Below are positions 5,228 to 11,605 of a stretch of DNA of 12,368 bases, in pieces. Under the pieces are notes generated by a model, which saw only the letters and a list, made by a program, of their open reading frames with translations, was not told the origin of the DNA and searched no databases. This DNA comes from Parcubacteria group bacterium CG2_30_45_37 (lineage in GTDB: Bacteria; Patescibacteriota; Patescibacteriia; Patescibacteriales; GWC2-42-12): the NCBI GenBank assembly GCA_001873515.1, contig MNZH01000045.1, positions 1 to 12,368 on the forward strand, given 5' to 3'. The position numbers were made by a program, and so were the translations under genes. Positions within the stretch are counted from its first letter, which is position 1. Each line of letters starts with the position of its first letter.

Positions 5228-6510
5228 AGCATGACATTAAGGATTTAAAATTAGCCGTAGGAGGCAAGAAAAGAGTAGCGTGGGCAGCCAAAGACATGCC
5301 TGTTTTAAATTTGGTTAAAGTTAGATGGGAAAAAGAAAAACCTTTTCGCGGCGTGAAGCTGGCGGCCTGTTTGCATGTTACGGCCGAAACCGCCAATTTA
5401 ATGAGAACTTTAAAAGCCGGCGGCGCCCAAGTTTTGCTTTGCGCCGCTAACCCATTGTCAACGCAAGACGACGTGGCCGCCGCCTTAGTTAAGGAATATG
5501 GCATAAATGTTTTTGCCGTTCATGGCGAAGATAGAGCTACCTACTATTCTCATCTGCGCGCGGCTTTAAACTTTAAGCCCAACATCACCATGGACGACGG
5601 CGCCGATTTGTTGTCTTTGCTTCATACCGAATATAAAAAGCAGGCGAAAAACATCTGGGGCTCAATGGAAGAAACCACCACCGGAGTAATCCGCTTGAAA
5701 GCTTTGGCAAGAGACGGCAAATTAGCCGTGCCCATCATCGCGGTCAACGACGCTAAGACCAAAAATCTGTTTGATAACCGCTATGGCACGGGCCAGTCAA
5801 CCATTGACGGCATCATCCGCGCCACGGATATTTTAATCGCGGGTAAAAACGTGGTGGTGGCCGGCTACGGCTGGTGCGGCCGGGGCTTTGCCGCTCGGGC
5901 GCGCGGACTGGGCGCCAAAGTAATTATTACCGAGGTGGATAAAATAAAAGCCCTGGAAGCTTGTCTGGACGGCTTTCAAGTTATGCCCATGAAACAAGCG
6001 GCCAAAGTCGGCGACCTGTTCTGCACTTTAACCGGCGATATCAACGTAATCAGCGGCGAGCATTTTAAATTAATGAAAAACCACGCCATCGTGGCCAACA
6101 GCGGGCATTTTGACGTGGAAATAAACATTCCGGAATTGAAAAAAATGGCCGTGAAAATTAATAAAAACGCGAGAAATAATGTTGATGAGTATGTGGTCGG
6201 CCCCTCCTCCGCCAAGGCTTCGGCGGGCAAGAAAAAAAGCATTTATCTTTTGGCTGAAGGCCGGCTGGTAAATCTGGTCGCGGCCGAAGGGCATCCGGCG
6301 TCGGTGATGGATATGAGTTTCGCCACCCAGGCTTTGGCTTCTGAATTTGTGGCCAAGAATTATAAAAAATTAACTAAACAGGTCTATAATGTGCCGGAAA
6401 AATTGGAAGAGTGGATCGCGGATTTAAAACTAAAAGCCATGGGCGTTAAAATAGACAAACTAACAAGAGAGCAGGAGAAATATTTAAGGGCGTGGGAGAC
6501 TGGTACATAA
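5224..6510 (+). CDS. ahcY: S-adenosylhomocysteine hydrolase (adenosylhomocysteinase)
   Basis: A 428-residue cytosolic NAD-dependent enzyme that reversibly splits S-adenosylhomocysteine into adenosine and homocysteine. Key motifs are present: NITMDDGADL (120-129), the SMEETTTGVIRL segment, and NDAKTKNLFDNRYGTGQS with Lys180, Asp184 and Asn185 matching catalytic-site residues of the human enzyme. The NAD-binding motif is GYGWCGRG (214-221); NSGHFDVEI and the C-terminal AEGHPASVMDMSFA complete the set. The residue equivalent to human Cys195 is Thr189, as in archaeal and Thermotoga-type enzymes, and the length fits that group. The start overlaps the kinase stop as ATGA, indicating translational coupling. 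An AGGAGAG run lies ~30 bases upstream, too far to act as a normal Shine-Dalgarno. Residues 326-335 (GPSSAKASAG) are an extra loop encoded by a palindromic repeat between DEYVV and KKKSIYLLAEG, where relatives usually run straight on. Confidence 0.97.
   Translation: MKHDIKDLKLAVGGKKRVAWAAKDMPVLNLVKVRWEKEKPFRGVKLAACLHVTAETANLMRTLKAGGAQVLLCAANPLSTQDDVAAALVKEYGINVFAVHGEDRATYYSHLRAALNFKPNITMDDGADLLSLLHTEYKKQAKNIWGSMEETTTGVIRLKALARDGKLAVPIIAVNDAKTKNLFDNRYGTGQSTIDGIIRATDILIAGKNVVVAGYGWCGRGFAARARGLGAKVIITEVDKIKALEACLDGFQVMPMKQAAKVGDLFCTLTGDINVISGEHFKLMKNHAIVANSGHFDVEINIPELKKMAVKINKNARNNVDEYVVGPSSAKASAGKKKSIYLLAEGRLVNLVAAEGHPASVMDMSFATQALASEFVAKNYKKLTKQVYNVPEKLEEWIADLKLKAMGVKIDKLTREQEKYLRAWETGT
6199..6228. 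repeat. Palindromic repeat inserted in ahcY
   Basis: About 30 bp with inverted arms CCGCC (6209-6213) and GGCGG (6222-6226) around AAGGCTTC, with AAGG.CTT also near-palindromic. It is read as GPSSAKASAG and keeps the frame. It is called an insertion because the flanking protein is conserved and relatives normally lack a segment here. Confidence 0.7.
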
Positions 6511-6519
6511 AAAATAGTC

Positions 6520-6626
6520 TGTCATTGCGAGCCTCGCATTCGGAGGCGAAGCAATCTCTGGTAAAAATCCACGTATGTGTCATTGAACCGGAGATTGCTT
6601 CGTCGCTGGCGCTCCTCGCAATGACA
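6520..6626. repeat. 107 bp MITE-like inverted-arm element, upstream of metK
   Basis: Perfect 12 bp terminal inverted repeats, TGTCATTGCGAG and CTCGCAATGACA. The inner arms GCGAAGCAATCTCTGGT and ACCGGAGATTGCTTCG are also inverted. A 24 bp spacer containing CACGTATGTG lies between them. The twin at 7828-7934 has exactly the same length. No coding capacity is present. As RNA it would form a long hairpin between ahcY and metK. Confidence 0.85.
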
Positions 6627-6652
6627 ATAATAATTAATAAATAAAAATATTT

Positions 6653-7822
6653 ATGCCAGAAAAACAAATTAGGTTAATTACCTCCGAATCCGTCACCGAG
6701 GGCCATCCTGATAAAATTTGCGATCAAATCAGCGACGGCATTTACGATGAAATGCTAAAACAGGACCCGGACAGCCACGCCGGAATTGAAACTTTTTGCA
6801 CCACCGGTTTAGTGGTGGTAGGCGGCGAGGCCCGCACCAAAGCTTATGTTGACATTGAATCCGTGGTTAGGAGAGTTTTGCGCGACATCGGCTATGATAA
6901 GCAAGAATACGGTTTTTGCGCGGACGACGTGGGCGTGATGGTAACTTTACATGAGCAGAGCCCGGATATCGCCCAAGGAGTGGATGAAGGCAAAGGCGAA
7001 TTTAAAGAGCAAGGCGCCGGCGACCAAGGCCTGATGATCGGCTATGCCACTAACGAAACTCCGGAATTTATGCCTTTGCCGATTGTTTTAGCGAATAAGC
7101 TAACTAGAAAATTGGCTCAAGTCAGAAAAAACGGCGCTTTGCCTTATCTAAGGCCTGACGGCAAAAGCCAGGTAACGATTGAATATGACAACGGCACGGC
7201 CAAACGCTTGGAAACTGTGGTAATCGCGGCCCATCATTCTAAAAACGTCAGCACTAAAAAATTGAGAAGCGATATTTTAAATAAAGTGATTAAGCCGGTC
7301 GCCGGCCGTTTGTTTGATTCCAAAACAAAAGTATTCATTAACGCTACCGGCAAGTTTGTTTTAGGCGGACCGCCGGCCGATGCCGGCCTGACCGGACGGA
7401 AAATTATAGTTGACACTTATGGCGGGGCCGCGCCGCACGGCGGCGGCGCTTTTTCCGGCAAATGCGTTTCTAAGGTTGACCGCTCGGGCGCTTATATGGC
7501 CAGATACGTTGCTAAAAATGTGGTGGCGGCGGGCTTGGCCAGCCGCTGTTTGGTGCAGGTAGCTTACGCCATCGGCGTGGCCGCGCCGGTGGGAGTTTAT
7601 ATTGACACTTTCGGCACCAACAAAATCTCGGAAAGCAAAATATTGGAGCTGATAAATAAGCACTTTGATTTCCGCCCCAAACAGATTATTGACCATTTAA
7701 ATTTAAAGCGGCCGATTTACCAGAAGACCGCGGCTTATGGTCATTTTGGCAGGAGCGATAAAGATTTTACCTGGGAAGCGACTGATAAGGCGAAACTGCT
7801 TAAGAAAGAAGCGAGAATATAA
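6653..7822 (+). CDS. metK: S-adenosylmethionine synthetase
   Basis: A 389-residue cytosolic enzyme of normal family length that makes S-adenosylmethionine from methionine and ATP. The N-terminal signature SESVTEGHPDKICDQISD includes the ATP-contact His18 and Asp20. The GAGDQGLMIGYATNE loop lies at 121-135. GGPPADAGLTGRKIIVDTYGG carries Asp243, and the glycine-rich active-site loop GGGAFSGK reaches Lys270, with Lys274 and Asp276 kept. The usual GKDPxK stretch reads GKCVSK here (Cys271, Val272); the known catalytic lysines and aspartates are intact, so activity is expected. The ATG at 6653 has a TTATG context and no Shine-Dalgarno. It follows ahcY by 142 bp, filled by a 107 bp repeat element, and a second element lies just after its stop. 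With ahcY and the kinase it forms a SAM synthesis and SAH-disposal set. No SAM riboswitch was recognised upstream. Confidence 0.97.
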   Translation: MPEKQIRLITSESVTEGHPDKICDQISDGIYDEMLKQDPDSHAGIETFCTTGLVVVGGEARTKAYVDIESVVRRVLRDIGYDKQEYGFCADDVGVMVTLHEQSPDIAQGVDEGKGEFKEQGAGDQGLMIGYATNETPEFMPLPIVLANKLTRKLAQVRKNGALPYLRPDGKSQVTIEYDNGTAKRLETVVIAAHHSKNVSTKKLRSDILNKVIKPVAGRLFDSKTKVFINATGKFVLGGPPADAGLTGRKIIVDTYGGAAPHGGGAFSGKCVSKVDRSGAYMARYVAKNVVAAGLASRCLVQVAYAIGVAAPVGVYIDTFGTNKISESKILELINKHFDFRPKQIIDHLNLKRPIYQKTAAYGHFGRSDKDFTWEATDKAKLLKKEARI

Positions 7823-7827
7823 TTTTT

Positions 7828-7934
7828 TGTCATTGCGAGCGACCGCAGGGAGCGAAGCAATCTCTGGTTAGAATTCACGTACGTGCCATTGAACCGGAGA
7901 TTGCTTCGTCGCTTAACCGCTCCTCGCAATGACA
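7828..7934. repeat. 107 bp MITE-like inverted-arm element, downstream of metK
   Basis: Same ends (TGTCATTGCGAG / CTCGCAATGACA), same inner arms and the same 107 bp length as 6520-6626. The 24 bp central spacers agree at 19 positions. The region just inside each terminus differs between copies. Its right end contains CAATGACA, whose ATG (7929) is in frame with the next gene. Confidence 0.85.
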
Positions 7935-7946
7935 GTTAAATGGATT

Positions 7947-9221
7947 ATGCAAAAACTATTGAAGTTAGATAAGAGTTGGGCGCTTGGCGCTTTGGCCATT
8001 ATGCTGGCGGCCTTGCTCTGGAGCCTGGACGGCGTTTTCATCAGGCCGAAATTTTACGTCCTGCCGGCCGAGCTGGTGGTTTTTCTGGAGCACGCTTTGG
8101 GATTTTTGGTTTTAGGCCCGTTCATTTTTTTAAGCTGGCCGAGAATCAGGCTGCTAAAAACCAAAGAATGGCTGGCCATCGGTTGGGTCGCGTTTTTTGG
8201 CGGCGCCTTGGGCACCATCATGATTACCAAGGCCTTTTTCGCGGCCGTGGGCGGGGAGGTCACTTTCGCCACCGTAGTGCTCTTGCAAAAACTCCAGCCG
8301 GTATTTGCGCTGGTCATGGCCAGATTGGTTTTAGGAGAAAGGTTGAGGCGCTCTTTTTACGCTTGGGCGCTTTTGGCCGTCGGCGCGGCTTATTTTCTGG
8401 CTTTCGGTAAAACCGGCTTAAAGCTGGCGGAAATTAATTTAGGCCATAGCGCGGCTTTTTACGCCATCGTGGCCGCGTTCGCTTTCGGCTCATCCACGGT
8501 GTTCGGCAAACGAATCGTCAATCACCTTGATTTTAAGGCCACGGCCGCCTTGCGCTTCGGCGTTACTTCTTTTTTAGTGTTGGCTTATTCGCTGGCGACC
8601 GGCAGTATTTTCAGTATCACTTCGGTCGGCAGAATCTATTGGCAGTATCTGGCGCTGATTGTTTTTACCAGCGGCGCCCTGGCCATGTTCATTTATTATT
8701 ACGGCTTAAAAAGAGTGACGGCTTCGGCCGCCACCATCCTGGAATTGTTTTGGCCGTTTTCCGCCGTGGCGCTGGATTATTTCATCAATCATAATGTTTT
8801 AAGCCCGGTTCAGCTGGCCGCCGCTGGCGCTTTGCTCTTGGCATTTTTAAAAATCGTGGTCGCGGAAAAAGCGCCCAAGTTTGAATTTAGCTCTAAAGTT
8901 AGCGGCGGGATTGGCAGGGGCCGGCGTCTGGGCTTTCCTACAATAAACCTGGATAATGACAAAATAGACATAAATTACGGTATCTATTTAGTGGAAAGTG
9001 AAATTAATGGTAAAATATATAAAGGGCTACTGCACTTCGGCCAAAAAGAAACTTTTGCTGAACCGGCTTCGCTGGAGCTGTATCTTAAGGAAACCGTGCT
9101 GGGGATTGGTGATGAAATAATAAAAATAAAAGAAATTAAAAAAATACGGGAAGTGAAAAAGTTTGCCAGCGCCGAAGAGCTTAAAGAGCAAATGAAAGTG
9201 GATTTGCGAGAGCTGGGATAA
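7947..9221 (+). CDS. EamA/DMT transporter fused to a C-terminal riboflavin kinase domain
   Basis: A 424-residue protein with two domains. Residues ~10-308 form about ten hydrophobic helices in two EamA repeats; the first ends in the hallmark LQKLQPVFALVMARLVLGER (Glu131), and the second has ATILELFWPFSAVALDY. Residues ~312-424 match stand-alone riboflavin kinase: SSKVSGGIGRGRRLGF, the PTIN version of the PTAN motif (331-334), GIYLV, a candidate catalytic Glu377 in SLELYL, and the closing IKKIREVKKFASAEELKEQM. Ten helices with the N-terminus inside would put the kinase in the cytoplasm. Some EamA-superfamily proteins (RibN, ImpX) import riboflavin, so uptake coupled to phosphorylation to FMN is a reasonable inference; the substrate is not proven. 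The ATG at 7947 (TTATG) is preferred to 7929, which lies inside a repeat. The frame is continuous across the junction. The next gene begins 29 bp later. Confidence 0.88.
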   Translation: MQKLLKLDKSWALGALAIMLAALLWSLDGVFIRPKFYVLPAELVVFLEHALGFLVLGPFIFLSWPRIRLLKTKEWLAIGWVAFFGGALGTIMITKAFFAAVGGEVTFATVVLLQKLQPVFALVMARLVLGERLRRSFYAWALLAVGAAYFLAFGKTGLKLAEINLGHSAAFYAIVAAFAFGSSTVFGKRIVNHLDFKATAALRFGVTSFLVLAYSLATGSIFSITSVGRIYWQYLALIVFTSGALAMFIYYYGLKRVTASAATILELFWPFSAVALDYFINHNVLSPVQLAAAGALLLAFLKIVVAEKAPKFEFSSKVSGGIGRGRRLGFPTINLDNDKIDINYGIYLVESEINGKIYKGLLHFGQKETFAEPASLELYLKETVLGIGDEIIKIKEIKKIREVKKFASAEELKEQMKVDLRELG

Positions 9222-9250
9222 TCCTAAATAATAATTTATAGTTTGCCCCC

Positions 9251-10438
9251 ATGCTTGAATATCTCAAAAAATTTAACGCTTTGCCAGCAGAGGTGAAAGC
9301 AAAAGTATCTAGTAAAGAAGCCATCGCCGCGATTGAAGCGCTGGAAAAAAAATATCAGGTGGCCCTGGCGGCTTTGGTGATGAAAGTTATGGTTAAAGAA
9401 GTCGCGCTCGGCGAGTTAGCGGTTTATTTGGTTAAAGAAAATTTGGGTAAAATCCGGGCGGAAGAACTGGCGAGAGAATTGAAAGAAAAAATATTTTCGT
9501 TTTTGGACGCGCAAACGCCCGCGGCTAAGGGCGCCAGTTTTTTCTTTTCGGCCGACGATGAAGCCGAAATTAGAGAGTTGGCGAAAAATATCGGCCAGCT
9601 GGCCAAGATTGAAGAACCGGTTGTTCCGGTTGTTCCGGTTGAGCGAAAGCTTGAAGAAGTCATTAGGCGCGCGCAAATTAATTTCGGCTCGGTTGAACTG
9701 GCCGACCGATTCTCCCAGATTTTAAAAACTTACCTGCGCGGCATTAGAAACCGCCTGGAAACAAAAATGACTTTGGTCAAGCCGTTTTTAAACGGCGGCC
9801 TAAGCTTTGACCATGATTCGGCGGAAAAAGTCATGGTGCTGGCCGATAAAGCCATTAAGGCCAAGCCGGGCGAAACCATGGCGCCACCGCCAAAAATCAA
9901 ATTGCCGGAATTGGCGGCAATCGGCCGGGAGGCGGCTTACGATTTTTCCCGTTTAAAAAAGTTAGATACCGGCCATGAGTTGCCCGCTCCGCCCAAGCCG
10001 GTCGCGCCGCCGGCCGCCGCCGGCCAGATGCCCCTGATTAAGCGCCGCTTTGAGGCGGAGAATTTAAGCCAAAGCACTAAGGCCAGGATTGAAGACGTTA
10101 AATTCGTGCCTAAAGTCATGGGGCCGATTGATGAGATAAAATACCTGGATTTGACGGCTTTCCGCCGGTTGGGCGGCGATCCGTTTAAAACCGCGGAAAA
10201 GATTAAAAGCAAACTGGCTTTATTGGAAGAGGAAAGTTACGGCAAAAGACTTGAGGGAATAAAGGCTTGGCGGCTAAGCCCGATTTTTAAGTTATATTTG
10301 GCGCTCGGCGGTTTGAGCATTAGTGCCAACAAGCCGATTGATGTTATAATAGAAGAAAGAAAATTGGCCGGCGGAGAGTATTTAACGGCCGATGAGTTCA
10401 GGGCGATTATGGATTTAAATAAAAATCTGCGCTTTTAG
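9251..10438 (+). CDS. Uncharacterised protein at the head of a type IV secretion-like operon
   Basis: A 395-residue protein that I do not recognise. It has no signal peptide or membrane helix and should be cytoplasmic. It is rich in Ala, Lys, Glu and Leu and mostly helical by appearance. It has a short VVPVVPV repeat near residue 130 and a Pro/Ala-rich linker around 225-265 (ELPAPPKPVAPPAAAGQ). A conserved-looking globular C-terminus follows: a DEIKYLDLTAFRRLGGDP segment, then the last ~85 residues. It lies 6 bp before the PrgI gene and shares its direction, so a role linked to secretion-system assembly or regulation is inferred from context only. The ATG at 9251 is the one start not preceded by TT (CCCCCATG), and no Shine-Dalgarno is seen. 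A TATAGT at 9237-9242 could be a -10 box close to the start, but no good -35 box accompanies it. Confidence 0.8.
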   Translation: MLEYLKKFNALPAEVKAKVSSKEAIAAIEALEKKYQVALAALVMKVMVKEVALGELAVYLVKENLGKIRAEELARELKEKIFSFLDAQTPAAKGASFFFSADDEAEIRELAKNIGQLAKIEEPVVPVVPVERKLEEVIRRAQINFGSVELADRFSQILKTYLRGIRNRLETKMTLVKPFLNGGLSFDHDSAEKVMVLADKAIKAKPGETMAPPPKIKLPELAAIGREAAYDFSRLKKLDTGHELPAPPKPVAPPAAAGQMPLIKRRFEAENLSQSTKARIEDVKFVPKVMGPIDEIKYLDLTAFRRLGGDPFKTAEKIKSKLALLEEESYGKRLEGIKAWRLSPIFKLYLALGGLSISANKPIDVIIEERKLAGGEYLTADEFRAIMDLNKNLRF

Positions 10439-10444
10439 ATTTTT

Positions 10445-10906
10445 ATGCAGCAATTCGTGGTGCCACAATTCATTGACGTTGAAGATAAGATTATCGGCCC
10501 GATTACCACCAGGCAATTTTTAATCCTCTTAACCGGGGCGCTAATTATCGGCCTGGCCTACAAGCTGTTTGATTTCACTTTGTTCGTCGTTTTTTCTTTG
10601 TTGGTTTTAATGGTTGCCGGCGTGGTCGCTTTTTTAAGAATAAACGGCCGGCCGTTTCATTATTTCATTTTAAATTTAATTCAAACTTTTAGGCGGCCGA
10701 AATTAAGGGTTTGGTATCGCGATTTTAAAGATTTCCAGCTTGATTACGGCGTTGAAGAAAGTCTGGCGGCGCCTTCAGCCAAGCCGACAGAAAAATACTA
10801 TACCGCCTCCCGCTTAGCCGAATTATCATTGATTGTTGATACTAGAGGAGCTTATCAGGGAGAAGGCGAGGCCAGCCAAGTAAAAGTGGCCAGAGAAGTA
10901 ATTTAA
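10445..10906 (+). CDS. PrgI-family membrane protein of a type IV secretion-like system
   Basis: A 153-residue protein. It opens with FVVPQFIDVEDKIIGPITTRQF, the typical PrgI-family start. Two hydrophobic helices follow at about 25-45 and 46-66, and then a conserved-looking INGRPFHYFILNLI stretch. The C-terminal ~85 residues are polar and probably cytoplasmic. PrgI proteins occur next to VirB4-type ATPases in conjugative and type IV secretion loci of Gram-positive and CPR bacteria, and are compared with VirB3 as inner-membrane partners of VirB4. That is exactly the arrangement here: a TraC-like gene starts 13 bp downstream and VirB4 follows. The start has TTTTATG and lies 6 bp after the previous stop, so it is probably cotranscribed. 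Confidence 0.85.
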   Translation: MQQFVVPQFIDVEDKIIGPITTRQFLILLTGALIIGLAYKLFDFTLFVVFSLLVLMVAGVVAFLRINGRPFHYFILNLIQTFRRPKLRVWYRDFKDFQLDYGVEESLAAPSAKPTEKYYTASRLAELSLIVDTRGAYQGEGEASQVKVAREVI

Positions 10907-10919
10907 TGAGATTTTTATT

Positions 10920-11597
10920 ATGGCCAATAAATTAACCAGAAATAAAATAACCGCCGAAACCCAGCAGTATTTGGATATTGCCGAATTCCGCGAAGACACC
11001 GTCATTATGCGCGACGGCAGTTTGCGCGCGGTTTTGTTGGCGTCCAGCATTAATTTTGCCTTAAAAAGCGAGGATGAGCAGACCGCCATTATTTCGGCTT
11101 ACGTGGGATTTTTAAATAACATTGATTTTCCCCTGCAAATCGTCATCCAGTCGCGGGAATTAAATATTGACAATTATCTGGGCAGGTTAAGACAGAAAGA
11201 AAAAGAGCAGACTAACGAACTTCTGAAAATCCAGACCGGCGAATATTTGCAATATGTCACCGAGCTGATTTCGTTGGGGAAAATTATGAATAAAAGATTT
11301 TACGTGGTGATTTCTTACAGCCAAACGTCGGATAAGAAGAAGGGTTTTTTCTCAAGGCTCCTAGATTCTTTAAGGCCGGCCTCGCTTTTAAAAATGAAAG
11401 AGGAAAGATTTTTAAAAAGGCGGGCCGAGCTTACCCGCCGAGTGGAAAATGTCATCGGCGGCTTAGGCTCGATGAGCATTAATGCCGTGCCATTGGATAC
11501 GCAAAGCTTGATAGAGTTATTTTATAATACTTATAACCCGGAAACCTCGGTTAACCAACGGTTGGCCGAGGTCGGCCAGTTAAGGATAGCGGAATAA
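10920..11597 (+). CDS. TraC-like protein resembling a VirB4 N-terminal domain, without an ATPase domain
   Basis: A 225-residue soluble protein. Its pattern (QQYLDIAEFREDTVIMRDGS, LRAVLLASSINFALKSEDEQ, FLNNIDFPLQIVIQSRELNI, and KIMNKRFYVVISYS) is that of the N-terminal domain of TraC/VirB4 conjugation ATPases. No Walker A or B motif is present and the frame ends cleanly at TAA, so it is a stand-alone domain rather than a broken gene. The segment GFFSRLLDSLRPASLLKMKE may be an amphipathic membrane-contact helix. It is followed 8 bp later by the VirB4 gene. It probably forms part of the membrane-side complex with PrgI and VirB4. The start TTATTATG has no Shine-Dalgarno. Confidence 0.85.
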   Translation: MANKLTRNKITAETQQYLDIAEFREDTVIMRDGSLRAVLLASSINFALKSEDEQTAIISAYVGFLNNIDFPLQIVIQSRELNIDNYLGRLRQKEKEQTNELLKIQTGEYLQYVTELISLGKIMNKRFYVVISYSQTSDKKKGFFSRLLDSLRPASLLKMKEERFLKRRAELTRRVENVIGGLGSMSINAVPLDTQSLIELFYNTYNPETSVNQRLAEVGQLRIAE

Positions 11598-11605
11598 ATT
11601 TATTT

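Noticed and set aside
6511..6652. SAM riboswitch upstream of metK
   Set aside because: The spacer is almost entirely the 107 bp inverted-arm element; I see no SAM-riboswitch core pattern, though a covariance-model search would be needed to be certain.
7976..8410. 144-residue open frame on the plus strand in a second phase
   Set aside because: It overlaps the EamA transporter domain in another frame and is rich in Arg, Gly and His, as expected of a shifted GC-rich coding sequence.
9203..9242. Promoter for the secretion-like operon
   Set aside because: TATAGT at 9237-9242 is a fair -10 box, but no -35-like hexamer sits at 16-18 bp; TTGCGA at 9203 is too far away. Not strong enough to list.
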